Of a DNA stretch of 64,000 nt, positions 10,042 through 21,802 are shown one piece after another. Origin of the DNA: Petunia secreta (Eukaryota > Streptophyta > Magnoliopsida > Solanales > Solanaceae). How positions within the stretch are numbered: the stretch's first letter is position 1; the number at the start of each line of letters is the position of its first letter. The stretch is taken from contig JARKIP010000065.1 in assembly GCA_029990175.1 (NCBI GenBank), forward strand, positions 25,398,501 through 25,462,500, written 5' to 3'. The notes under the pieces were generated by a model. That model ran no database searches. It was not told the DNA's origin and was given only the letters and a program-made list of their open reading frames with translations. The translations under genes were made by a program, and so were the position numbers.

Positions 10042-10601
10042 AGAAACGACATCGGTCAGCCGTTTCGGAAGTTAGGACTCCGATTGGCATGCAAATAATT
10101 TTAAAACATTCATAATGCCCAATAGGACTTCTCTGTAAAATTGGAGCTAAATCAAACTTCGTTTGGTAGGCATCAGAAGAAGGTTTCAGTTTTTATTGTC
10201 GATAAATATTAAAAAGAGATTTTCGAGCTCGGTTTTGGCGAACGAGCTCCGATTCGAAATTCGAAAGCGCCATTAGATTCGTATGATTATTTGTGACTTT
10301 TGTAAACTTTCAGAAGTGAATTTCGATGTTGTTCGGCTAATTTTCGCTAAAATGCCGAAAGTTAAATAATTTGACTTTTTTCATTTAAATTCGCATATTG
10401 AGTTTCGAGAGTCCGATCTGAGATCCGCCTTCGCGAGCATGTTATATATATTTTGTATAACTTGTAGGCAAAAGTTGGGATTATTTCGAATATCGTAGGG
10501 TACCGTTTTAATTTTGGTCACTAAAAGAAAAGAAAATAAAAGAAAAGAAAATAGAAAAAGATAAAAAAAAGAAAGTGATCAAAGTGGAGGCGGCGGTGCC
10601 T

Positions 10602-10609
10602 TATATAAG
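10602..10609 (+). promoter_or_regulatory. Probable TATA box of the G LTR
   Basis: TATATAAG in a GC-rich surrounding (ggcggtgcct before it). The same octamer is at 23709-23716 in the 3' LTR, and inverted in the F left LTR near 16526-16533, so it is conserved and is the best core-promoter candidate. Confidence 0.55.
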
Positions 10610-11328
10610 CAGAAGAGAAACAGACACATAACAACAGACAATAAAACGAAACGAAGGAAACGAGAAACAAAATGACGCAACAAAAAAATGACAGAAAATG
10701 AGAAAAGAGCCGGAGAAAAATAGTATTTTCACCCTGAAACATTGAGATAATGATCTTAATATATTATTTGAGGTTATTACGTGTGTTTTAATATGTTTTA
10801 ACGGTAAAATTTGGAATATTATACATCATTTTAATAAGCTCAATTAATAGTTTAAAGGGTCAAATGGACCCCGATAATGGAATTGATTATATATTCGTAC
10901 TCAGTGAGTTATGGACAAATATAAATGTAATTTATTTAGGGTTTGGTTATGTGACCATAAACCCTGTATATAGGCATGGCATGCGTATTGCGTATGCAAA
11001 TAGGGTATCAGGTTCCTACCTGGATTGCCCTAAAATGTGGGGAATGAAGCCTTTAGCCTAATTTGATATATTTTTCTGCTTATTGAATAGAGTGGGATCG
11101 TTTAGCAATTAAACCAAAGGATAAAGCAGTTGTTGATTAGAAATGCTAACTTTTGGAAGAGGTAAGTGTTTATCTCCATTTCTTTGGAGGCACTTGGCCT
11201 CGTGGATTTTCTACCACGTGTTTCCTTATGTGTGTAGCTGCCGATAGGCGTACTCATTACGCCTTAGCTTTGAATTTATATTGTATAGTATACGTTATGC
11301 CCTGTTGTTGGTATTTCATTGAACATAT

Positions 11329-11814
11329 GAGCATTGCATATAATTCCCAGTTGGCAATGAGAGTCCCGCACAGGCGAAGGGTCATTATTGCATATACTTC
11401 CCGATTGGCGATGAGAGTCCCGCACCGGTGAGGGGTCATTATTGCATATACTTCCCGGTTGGCGATGAGAGTCCCGCACCGGGGAGGGGTCATTATTGCA
11501 TATACTTCCCGGTTGGCGATGAGAGTCCCGCACCGGCGAGGGGTCATTATTGCATATACTTCCAGGTTGGCGATGAGAGTCCCATACCGGCGAGGGGTCA
11601 TTATTGCATATACTTCCTGGTTGGCGATGAGAGTCCCGCACCGGCGAGGGGTCATTATTGCATATACTTCCTAGTTGGCGATGAAATTCCCGCACCGGCG
11701 ATGGGTCATTATTGCATATACTTCTCGGTAATCGATGAGAGTCCCGAGCCGGTGAAGGGTCATTATTGCGTATATCTCCTGGTAGATGATGAGAGTCCCA
11801 CACCGGAGATAGGT
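11329..11814. repeat. 54-bp tandem array, 9 units, in G 5' LTR
   Basis: The word cattattgcatatac recurs with an exact 54-bp step (11383, 11437, 11491, 11545, 11599, 11653, 11707, 11761, with a diverged first unit from 11329). Each unit contains ttggcgatgagagtcccgca. Because 54 is a multiple of three, long ORFs open on both strands here; they are periodic artefacts. Confidence 0.95.
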
Positions 11815-11983
11815 ATCAGGCATATGTAACTGCATTGCATCATACCGCATTCATCCCATCTCATTGCACCGCATACTGACTATTGTGAGTATTGTGTTGT
11901 GTTTTATGTATGCGGTATGTACACCATGTTGTGTACAAATCTCAGTTTGCCTATATATTCTGGCTCGTATTCTGAGTTGCGGG

Positions 11984-12117
11984 GATCGGGTTGCACGCCG
12001 CAACGGTATAAATATATGGATTGGGGTGCACGCCGTAGAGGTATAAATATATGGATCGGGTTGCACGCCGCAATGGTATAAAGATATGGATCGGGTTGAA
12101 CACCATGACGGTATGAT
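11984..12117. repeat. 35-bp tandem array with TATA-like words
   Basis: About four units of 35 bp, each with cgggttgcacgccgcaacgg followed by tataaatatatgg. Similar arrays sit at the same relative place in the G 3' LTR and, inverted, in both F LTRs (15120-15213 and about 19870-19965). Confidence 0.9.
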
Positions 12118-12755
12118 GTATTTCTGATTGTTCATATGTTCGGGATACTTATATGTTCTGGCTATCTTACGTTCCTGGTTGTTAATGGGTTTGTGATTCC
12201 ATACGTATTTCTAGTTATTATCTGGCTTTGCCTTTTCATAATTTAAATAAGAGGAATTTGGTTTATCTGTTTCTTTTCTCCCTGGCTAGCTATCCTATTC
12301 TTTGAGGTGGCTAGTCTGCCCTACTTATTTAGTCCTTTTGACTCACCCTTGTTTGTTGTTTGTTGTTTGTTTCTTGTCTATCTATTTCGTTTCGGCAGGT
12401 AGGAGCGAAGACGACCTCAGCTGTCAGGGTGAACCAGCTTTTATTCAGGATGGCCACCAGTTTTGTGGTTATTATTTCAGTTGCATTTTGCTTCGTTCAG
12501 GAGGTATCTGTCTTCTTTCTTACTCATAGATGTCTAGTCTGGATAGCCCTAAACCTAGTATGTTGGGTAGTCAGCTATAATTTCATTTCTATAGCTGAGA
12601 GGTATCAGTATGTTGTGTTTTTTTTTTAAGTCTTGTCCTTATTTATGAATTGTTATATTTATTTTCCTAATTTAATTGATAAGGGTTCGCCCGACGGGTC
12701 TAGGGAATGATGTCGGGCGCCCGCATGGCCTAACCACATTCCGGGTTGTGTCAGT

Positions 12756-12767
12756 TGGTATCAGAGC
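12756..12767 (+). promoter_or_regulatory. Element G primer-binding site (tRNA-iMet)
   Basis: Perfect TGGTATCAGAGC two bases after the LTR end, continuing CC as in the tRNA complement. Confidence 0.92.
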
Positions 12768-14455
12768 CCGGTTTAGAGTCTATCCAGACTAAGATAGTGT
12801 CTAGTAGAGTCTCGCTGATGGGTACGTAGACGTCCGTACTTATCTACGAGAGGCTATGATGGCATTTAGGAAGTTTCACTTCCTTCATTTCTGATCGTGC
12901 GTCGTTCTAGGATTCAAAAGTATTTTTGTTAATTTGTTAATTCCTTCTTGGTAATTGTGAACCCTCGTGCGGCAAATCAGCAAACGGTATGAGTGCGAGA
13001 CGAAGCAGTCTAGCCTGAGGCTAGCACTGACGAAGCCCCGAGAGTTTTTTATCGTGCTGACGATCTAGTTACGGAGGTCCCAGCTGTAGGAGCTAGCGAT
13101 GGGCCAGGGAGTAGGGCTTTATGGTTTCCTTGGCTCTCTACGATACTTACGAGAATGTTAGCGACGCAGATACCGCGAGAACCTATTATTCGCTAGGCAG
13201 CTTATCAGGTTGCCGCAGATGCAGACGTTCGGTCTCAGGGAGCTCCTATTCCAGTTCTTAATATTGCCGCAATAAAGTATGTTCCGAAGACAGCATGTGT
13301 TGTGCCTCTAGTTGTTTTGGCTGGTTAGGTAACTGATGTAATTATTGGGTCCGAGTGCTCAAAAAGGTTGCATTATTTAACGCGGTTGAACATCCCGATA
13401 TTCCTAAGCAATGCATTAGATAATCTTTGTGTAAGGTTTTTTTAAAAGTAAAATGATGTCAGCGTATCCTTCAGGCTCTTAATTATATCGAGCGATATGG
13501 TGTTGATTATTCTGCTTTCAAGTTTCAGGGTCCGGCCTTGAATATGTGGGCCGCTCTCTTATTAGCTGACTTGGTTCGATTATTCTTCTAGATTCGTGGG
13601 AAAAGAATTCCTTTCGAGTAGCAAGCGAGATGAAAAGTGTTTCCAGTTTGAGTGGATTGGACAGGGTAGCCTGTCGGTTAGTCTATTGGTGTTTCAGAAT
13701 ATGAGATTGAATTCTGTAGAATGGCCATAGGCCTTTCGAGAGATTCAAAGATTTATTGATGACCTTTCTCTTTTTTCCTTGAGATCCCAGATGGCTCGAG
13801 AGATTGAGGTCAGGACTTCATTTGATGTCGTTGTTGATATTGCTCAAAGGTATTAGGTATACCATAAGTTAGAGCAGGAGAGCAAGAGATCCTGTGGCCC
13901 TAGTGGGTAACCATGGTACCTCATTTGGAGGTAAGAATTTTGATTATTTTGAGAGGTCACCTTCCAGGTTATTTCAGCTTGTAGAATGATTCTCAGAGTG
14001 TTCGAGTAGTTCATTAGGATTAGACTTAGCTTTCTATATGTAGCTTTCAAAAATTTGTCCAGCTTCCATTTTCAGCGAAAATGTGTTATCATTGTCGTAA
14101 GTCTTGTTATCCTTTAAGAAGTTTTCCCTTACTCCGGCAAGTAGGCAGTTATCCTTTCTCTCGTCAGGCACCTGCAAAGTCGCAGGGGATTTTATTTAGA
14201 TCTCAATCAGCCAAAGAAATGCCACCATCCAGTAGAGGTTGAGAGTGTGGTGGCAATGGTTCTTCAGGAAGTGATTATCAGGGTAGTGGCTCAGTGATCA
14301 GCTGCAGAGGTAGTTCTATGAACTACCAGCCCGGAAGGACGCTGAGGTATCCAATGTAGTACACGCATGTATTTCTTCTTCCATTATATGCGAATAAGAT
14401 TTGATTCTTCCGATCCGTCTAGATTTCATTTATCTTACTATGTTATCATGGTTTC
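12768..14455 (+). pseudogene. Decayed gag of element G
   Basis: Only fragments survive. One frame near 13490-13580 reads YGVDYSAFKFQG followed by ALNMWAALLLADLV. Another near 13738-13850 reads FIDDLSLFSLRSQMAREIE, typical of the Gag of Tekay/Del-like plant chromoviruses. Near 14075 a broken zinc knuckle is seen (C-Y-H-C, then no proper H and C). Many stops and frameshifts. Element F interrupts at 14456. Confidence 0.5.
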
Positions 14456-17100
14456 TGACACGACCCGGAATCCGGCTAGGCCGTGCGGGCACCCGACATC
14501 CTCCCCTAGACCCGTCGAGCGAACCCTTACTAATTAAGTTAGAAAAATAAATATAATTCAATTCATAAATAAGAACAAGACTTAAGAAATTACAAACATA
14601 CTGATACCTTTAAGCTGTATAAAAGAAATTACAACTGACTACCCAACATACTAGGCTTAGGGCTATCCAAACTAGACATCTAAGAGTACAAAAGAAGACA
14701 GATACCTCCTGAAGGGAGCAAAATGCAGCTGAAATAATAACCAATAAATTGGTGGCCATCCGGAATAAAAGCTGGCTCACCCTGACAGCTGAAGTCGTCT
14801 TCGCTCCTTCACAACGTGGCGAACTCAATCCTGGAGCGAACCTGCCGAAACGAAATAGATAGACCGGAAATAAACAACAAACAAGGGTGAGTCAAAAGGA
14901 CTCAATAAGTGGGGCAGACTAGCCACCTCAATGAATAGGATAGCTAGCCAGGGAGAAAAGAAACAGATAACCCAAATTCCTCTTATTTAAATTATGAAAA
15001 GGCAGTGTCAGATAATAACTATAAACACGTATGGAATCACCAACTATTCAACAACCAGGAACGTAAGATAGCCAGAACATATAGGTATCCCGAACACATC
15101 AATAATCAGAAATACATCCTATTGCGGTGTACAACCCGATCCATATATTTATACTGCTGCAACGTGCAACCCGATCCATATATTTATACCTTTGTGGCGT
15201 GCAACCCGATCCCCGCAACCCAAAATACGAACCAGAAATATATAGACAAATAAGCAATGCACGTATAAGCAGAACAGTAGTTATGTACCACAAGTCTACA
15301 CAATGGTATGAAATGAAATGAGATGAAATGAAATATGATGCAAAGGGTCACATGTGCCCGCAATCCCATCCCGAAGTGGAATACTCCTGCATTCGAGGGG
15401 AATCCAATCTGATAACCAACTGGAGCGGAATACTCCTGCTCCTGGGGCGGAATACTCCTGCACCCGATATAGTATAAACCAGAGGCGGAATGCTCCTGCA
15501 CTCTCCTGGGGCGGAATACTCCTGCACCCGATATAATGTAAAGTTGAGGCGGAATACTCCTGCACTCAATATCTGACATAAGAGCGGAATACTCCTGCTC
15601 TTGGGGCGAAATCCTCCTACCCTCAATATGATACAATGGAGCGGAATCCTCCTGCTCCTGGGGCGGAATACTCCTGCACCCAATATGATATGCAATGTAA
15701 TGCATATGAATGCAATGTGATGCAATAATAACCCTTCACTGGTGAGGGACTCTCATCGACAGCCGGGAAGTAGATGCCAACTCACAGCCAGAGTACAATG
15801 CTCAGATCCTCATTGCAATACCACCAATTGGACATAACATATAATATACAATGTAAATCCAAAGCTAAGGCGTAATGAGTACACCTATCGGCAGCTACAC
15901 ACGTAAGGAACACGTGGTAGAGAATCCACGAGGCCAGGTGCCTCCAAAGAAATGGATATAAACACTTACCTCTTCCAAAAGTTAGCATTGCTAATCAATA
16001 ACCGCTTTTATCCTTTGGTTCCATTGACAAAAGATCCCACTGGGTTCAATAAGCAGAACAATATATCAAAATTAGGCTAAAGGCTTCATTCCTCACATTT
16101 TAGGGCAATCCGGATAGGAACCAGATACCCTATTCGCATACGCAATACGCAGGCCAGGCCTATGTACAGGGTTTATGGTCACATAACCAAACCCCAATAT
16201 ATTACATTTATAAGTTGCCCATAACTCACTGAGTACGAATATATAATCAATTTCATTATCGGGGTCCATTTGACCCTTTAAAATATTAATTGAACTTATT
16301 AAAACGATGTCTAATATTTCAAGTTTTACTGTTAAAACATATTCAAACACACGTAATAAACTCAAATAATATTTTAGGATCATTACTTGAATGTTTCGGG
16401 GTAAAAATTCTACTTTTCTCCGGCCCCTTTTCTCATTTTCTGGCATTTTCCAAATGCGTGCTTTCCATTTTTTGTTTCTCTGTTTCTCGCTCAAATTGCT
16501 TCTCTGTTAATCGTCCTTAGCATTATATAAGCTAAGGACACCGCCAATGCACTTTTCTTTCTAAACTTTATTATTTTGTCTTTTTGTCTTTTTTTTTGTT
16601 TTTTTTTTCTTTTTATTTTTGCGACGAAAATTAAAACAGTACCCTACGATATTCAAATCAATTCCAACTTTTGCATAGCAGTTTTACAAAATATATGTAA
16701 CATACTCGCGAAGGCGGATCTCAAATTGGACTCCCAAAACTCAAGATGCGAATTTAAATAGAAAAAGTCAAATTATTTAACTTTCCGCATTTTAGTGGAA
16801 ACTAGCCGAACGACATCGAACTTTATTTTCGAAATTTTACAAAATTCACAAATAATCATACGAACCTAACGGCGCTTTCGGATTTCGAATCAGAGCTCAT
16901 TCGGCAAAACCGAGCTCGAAAATCTCTTTTTAATATCTATCGCCAATAAAAACGGAAACCTTCTTCCGATACCTACCAAACGAGGTCTGATTTAGCTCAA
17001 ATTTTACAGACAGGTCCTAATGGACATTAGAAATATTTTAAAATTATCAGCACGCCAATCGGAGTCCTAACTTCCGAAACGACTAACCGAGGTCGTTTCA
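14456..17100 (-). repeat. Element F 3' LTR (left)
   Basis: From TGACACGACCCGG to AGGTCGTTTCA; 2645 bp. Contains an inverted 35-bp array (15120-15213), a 15-bp motif array (15374-15680) and a single remaining copy of the 54-bp unit near 15725-15780. Confidence 0.9.
15374..15680. repeat. Interspersed 15-bp motif array, 10 copies (F left LTR)
   Basis: GCGGAATACTCCTGC and close variants occur ten times at irregular spacing (about 20-39 bp), separated by phrases such as acccgatata or tcctgggg. The right LTR has nine copies at 20128-20410. Variants GCGGAATCCTCCTGC and GCGAAATCCTCCTAC appear in the same order in both. Confidence 0.9.
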
Positions 17101-17113
17101 TTCTCCTCCACTT
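17101..17113 (-). promoter_or_regulatory. Element F polypurine tract
   Basis: Minus strand reads AAGTGGAGGAGAA directly before TGAAACGACC; identical to the G tract at 23151-23163. Confidence 0.8.
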
Positions 17114-19192
17114 AAACTCTCGTTCCTCCTCGAACGAGCCTAAGTCTAAAGCAAGATTCACGCTGATAACAAAAAAACTTGCAGGACCTTCATAAACTGC
17201 CCCACGGACCTTATCTCTTGATTACAGGATCAGAATTATATTACGCACATCGTACTTTTGGAATAAAATATATCTGGATAATATGATAATACCATTGCAC
17301 AGCTTATTCTGACTAAGCTGATCCTTCCTCGATCACAAGAAGAGAGTTCTACATTTTCGAAGCAAAGATACACGGAACTTTGAATTGGTTAACATGATTC
17401 AGCTGATAATCCCTCTTCGATATACCTTTCAATATAGAACAGGTCGATGGAACTAAGAATTAGCTCACGCTTGATGCAATAGGGGAGCTTTTGAAGTACC
17501 TTGTCACTACACACTATAAAAAATTTGATGCAAGCTATATTGTTTTTTACGAATGCACTATGCAACATCTCAGTTGATTTTAGTGTTGTTCCGCTAGCTC
17601 CTTATGGGAATGTAGTTGCTCACATCCTAATGTATGTCAAAATTCATCTGAACAGGGTCTATCATATAAGGATAAGGATCATGCAACTACTGGATAATAT
17701 GATGCAGGCCAGAAATGATCTTCCGACTAAACATCCACTTCAGGGCATTGTCTTTAGATTGGAAATATTATGACTTGAAAAAGTGAAAATAAAAGAGACA
17801 TGTAGTTGGACCATTAGCTGAGGCAGAATACCAACAACAAAATTGATTACATGTGCACTTATAACGCTAAAGTTACTTCTCAAAGAGTTGGGGTGTGAAG
17901 GAGATATGCCAATGATGGATGGACGACAAGCTGCACCAGATCTTTAACTCTAAATTTTTCATGAAGTAAAACAACATCAGTATGAGGATCCAGTTCTGGT
18001 TGAATACAGACAGATAGCCAGAAGAAAAACGGAGTCACCATACAGGGTTACTACTGACGATTTTCCTATGTATAAAGATAGACTTCGTGTTCCTGATGTT
18101 GAGATTTACGTGGACAGATTATGATTGAGGCACATTATTCCAAATACACTATTCATCCAAGTTCGACTAAGATGTACCATGGCCTTAAGAAGATTTATTG
18201 GTGGGATGAAATGAGGTGTGACATAGTAGAATTTGTGGCTCAGTATTCTAATTGCCAATAAGTTAAAGTCGTGTCATCTTCCAAGACTTTATACTCTCTG
18301 CAGATCGGTACGTATATATGATCAGGTCGCCAGCTTATCTCTATCATTAGTAGATTATTAGTGGGTTTAGTGTCGTGGCCTTACTTTGGGTCGTGAGAAA
18401 AGTGGTATCAACACCTCAGAGATTTAATATTACCATTCAGTATTTGGAGGAAGACTCCTCCACTTAAAGCACAAACTCATGCAGTCATTTGAATAGGAAT
18501 AACTATCCTCGCACAGTCTGGTAGACTAAAGAAGATTTAGCTAAAAGCTGAACGTGGGCAGACCTAAGCTACCAACTACCCTTTCGAGTTGCCAAACAGC
18601 TGCAACTCTCAAGTTCACAACTCCATACCTTTACCGTAAACACCACCGCGTGATGGATGGTACTTCTATATAAAAATTTCGGCAGAGTTTCCCCTGAAAG
18701 TTGATGATCCGCAAGAACAGAACCAGCATTATACTATACATGGGAATGGATACCTGTATAAACTGATATCCAAAACAATAATATGCTTACCCGGCTACAA
18801 TAACACATACTCTGGCTCAACACAGGGAACGTCACAAGCGGCTACCAATCGCCCAAGCTCACTAGTGCCGGACGAAGAAGAAATGGAAATAGATCGAGGA
18901 TAGAAATAATTAGAATTTCAGGAAGTTCATCTTCTTCTTTGCTTTGCTACTAAAGCTAGACTACTTCGTCATGAACTCCCACCATTTGCCGATTTATCGC
19001 ACGAAGGTTCACCATTACCACGAAGGAATTAACGAAAATACTTTTGCATCTTAGACCGACGCATGATCAGAAAAGAAGGAAGTGAAACTTTCTAAATGCC
19101 ATCATAGCCTCCCGTAGATAAGTACGGACGCTACGTACCCATCAGCGAGACTCTACAAGACACTGTCTTAGTCTATATAGACTCTAAACCAG
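17114..19192 (-). other. Element F interior, largely non-coding
   Basis: 17114-17472 and 18413-18760 align, inverted, with the 3' internal part of G (22560-23150), for example ccgtgtatctttgcttcgaaa and cttgagagttgcagctgtttg. No ORF above 90 codons is credible. Between these two parts lies a segment absent from G. Confidence 0.6.
17473..18412 (+). pseudogene. Pol fragment inserted or inverted inside F
   Basis: This segment interrupts the alignment between F and G. On the plus strand, opposite to F, it holds decayed pol: near 18010-18110 VEYRQIARRK then KDRLRVPDV, and near 18130-18250 HPSSTKMYHGLKKIYWWDEM then FVAQYSNCQ. These match the linker and HHCC zinc-binding region of Tekay-type integrase. 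It ends near gggtcgtgaga, which resembles an LTR end of that group. Several stops; no terminal repeats seen. Confidence 0.5.
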
Positions 19193-19204
19193 GCTCTGAT
19201 ACCA
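19193..19204 (-). promoter_or_regulatory. Element F primer-binding site (tRNA-iMet)
   Basis: Plus strand GCTCTGATACCA, the inverse of TGGTATCAGAGC, two bases from the 5' LTR of F. Confidence 0.92.
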
Positions 19205-19206
19205 AC

Positions 19207-21797
19207 TGACACCACCCAAAATCCGGCTAGGCCGTGCGGGCACCCGATATCCTCCCCTAGACCCGTCGGGCGAACCCTTACTAATTAAATTAGAAAAATA
19301 AATATAATTCAATTCATAAATAAGAACAGGACTTAAAAAATTACAAACATACTGATACCTTTTAGCTGTATAAAAGAAATTACAGCTGACTACCCAACAT
19401 ACTAGGCTTAGGGCTATCCAGACTAGACATCTAACAGTACAAAAGAAGACAAATACCTCCTGAAGGGAGCAAAATGCAGCTGAAATAGCAACCAATAAAC
19501 TGGTGGCCATACGGAATAAAAGCTGGCTCACCCTGACAGCTGAAGTCGTCTTCGCTCCTTCACAACATGGCGAACTCAATCCTGGAGCGAACCTACCGAA
19601 ACGAAATAGATAGACCAGAAACAAACAACAAACAAGAGTTAGTCAAAAGGACTGAATAAGTGGGGCAGACTAGCCACCTCAATGAATAGGATGGCTAGCC
19701 AGGGAGAAAAGAAACAGATAACCCAAATTCCTCTTATTTAAATTATGAAAAGTCAGAGTCAGATAATAACTATAAACACGTATGGAATCACCAACTATTC
19801 AACAACCAGGAACGTAAGATAGCCAGAACATATAGGTATCCCGAACACATCAATAATCAGAAATACATCCTATTGCGGTGTGCAACCCGATCCATATATT
19901 TATACCGCTGCAACGTGCAACCCGATCCATATATTTATACCGTTGCGGCGTGCAACCCGATCCCCGCAACCCAGAATACGAACCAGAAATATATAAAACA
20001 AATAAGCAATGCACGTATAAGCAGAACAGTTGTTATGTACCACAAGTCTACACAATGGTATGAAATGAAATGAGATAAAATGAAATATGATGCAAAGGGT
20101 CACATGTGACCGTAATCCCATCCCGAAGCGGAATACTCCTGCATTCGAGGGGAATCCAATCTGATAACCAACTGGAGCGGAATACTCCTGCACCCGATAT
20201 AATATAAACCAGAGGCGGAATACTCCTGCACTCTCCTGGGGCGGAATACTCCTGCACCCGATATAATGTAAAGCTGAGGCGGAATACTCCTGCACTCAAT
20301 ATCTGACATAAGAGCGGAATACTCCTGCTCTTGGGGCGGAATCCTCCTACCCTCAATATGATACAATGGAGCGGAATCCTCCTGCTCCTGGGGCGGAATA
20401 CTCCTGCACCCAATATGATATGCAATGTAATGCATATGAATGCAATGTGATGCAATAATAACCCTTCACCGGTGCGGGACTCTTATCGACAGCCGGGAAG
20501 TAGATGCCAACTCACAGCCAGGGTACAATGCTCGGATCCTCATTGCAATACCAACAATAGGACATAACATATAGTATACAATGTAAATCCAAAGCTAAGG
20601 CGTAATGAGTACACCTATCGGCAGCTACACACGTAAGGAACACGTGGTAGAGAATCCACGAGGCCAGGTGCCTCCAAAGAAATGGATATAATCACTTACC
20701 TCTTCCAAAAGTTAGCATTGCTAATCAATAACCGCTTTTATCCTTTGGTTCCATTGCCAAAAGATCCCACTGGGTTCAATAAGCAGAAAAATATATCAAA
20801 ATTAGGCTAAAGGCTTCATTCCTCACATTTTAGGGCAATATGGATAGGAACCTGATACCCTATTTGCATACGCAATACTCAGGCCAGGCCTATATACATG
20901 GTTTATGGTCACATAACCGAACCCCAAATAAATTACATTTATAAGTTTCCCATAACTCACTGAGTACGAATATGTAATCAATTTCATTATCGGGGTCTAT
21001 TTGACCCTTTAAAATATTAATTGAACTTATTAAAATGATGTCTAATATTCCAAATTTTACCGTTAAAACATATTCAAACACATGTAATAACCTCAAATAA
21101 TATATTAGGATCATTACTTGAATGTTTCGGGGTAAAAATTCTACTTTTCTCCGGCCCCTTTTCTCATTTTCTGGCATTTTTCCAATGCGTGCTTTCCATT
21201 TTTGGTTTCTCTGTTTCTCGCTCAAATTGTTTCTCGCTCAAATTGCTTCTCTGTTATTATTTTGTCTTTTTGTATTTTTTTGTCTTTTTTTTTTTGTTTT
21301 TTTTTCTTTTCATTTTCGCGATGAAAATTAAAACAGTACCCTACGATTTTCGAATCAATTCCAACTTTTGCATAGCAGTTATACAAAATATATGTAACAT
21401 ACTCACGAAGGCGGATCTCAAATTGGACTCCCGAAACTCAAGATGCGAATTTAAATAGAAAAAGTCAAATTATTTAACTTTCGGCATTTTAGCGGAAACT
21501 AGCCGAATAACATCGAACTTCTTTTTCGAAAGTTTACAAAAATCACAAATAATCATACGAACCTAACGGCGCTTTTGGATTTCGAATCGGAGCTCATTCG
21601 GCAAAACCGAGCGCAAAAATCTCTTTTTAATATTTATCGCCAATAAAAACGGAAACCTTCTTCCGATGCCGACCAAACGAGGTCTGATTTAGCTCAAATT
21701 TTACAGACAGGTCCTAATGGACGTTACGAATATTTTAAAATTATTGGCACGCCAATCGGAGTTCTAACTTCCGAAACGACTAACCGAGGTCGTTTCA
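19207..21797 (-). repeat. Element F 5' LTR (right)
   Basis: 2591 bp, from TGACACCACCC to AGGTCGTTTCA, collinear with the left LTR. It has nine rather than ten 15-bp motif copies, and the stretch holding the inverted TATA octamer in the left LTR (near 16510-16560) is missing here: the sequence runs from a duplicated ttgtttctcgctcaaattgc to ttattattttg. Confidence 0.9.
20128..20410. repeat. Interspersed 15-bp motif array, 9 copies (F right LTR)
   Basis: Same motif order as in the left LTR (GCGGAATACTCCTGC and variants), with one copy fewer near 20175. Confidence 0.9.
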
Positions 21798-21802
21798 GTT
21801 TC

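Larger units (their letters stand above)
10042..12753 (+). repeat. Element G 5' LTR
   Basis: Starts AGAAACGACATCGG (decayed from TGAAACGACCTCGG, seen in the other copies) and ends GTGTCA before the primer-binding site. It carries a TATATAAG box, a 54-bp array and a 35-bp array. Confidence 0.9.
14456..21797 (-). mobile_element. Element F: large-LTR element nested in G
   Basis: Flanked by the perfect target duplication GTTTC (14451-14455 and 21798-21802). Inverted LTR pair: 14456-17100 (3' LTR) and 19207-21797 (5' LTR), with an inverted primer-binding site at 19193-19204 and an inverted PPT at 17101. F is the same family as G but a different subfamily: a 15-bp motif array replaces most of the 54-bp array. 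The 2.1-kb interior has no usable coding sequence of its own. Confidence 0.93.

Noticed and set aside
11257..11829. Several long overlapping ORFs on both strands with 18-residue repeats
   Set aside because: They are produced by the 54-bp tandem array; a period divisible by three keeps all frames open. They lie inside an LTR and show no coding signature.
15184..20455. ORFs of 90-175 codons over the 15-bp motif arrays on the minus strand
   Set aside because: They follow the GCGGAATACTCCTGC repeats inside F LTRs; no start context, no homologous protein, and frames differ between the two LTRs.
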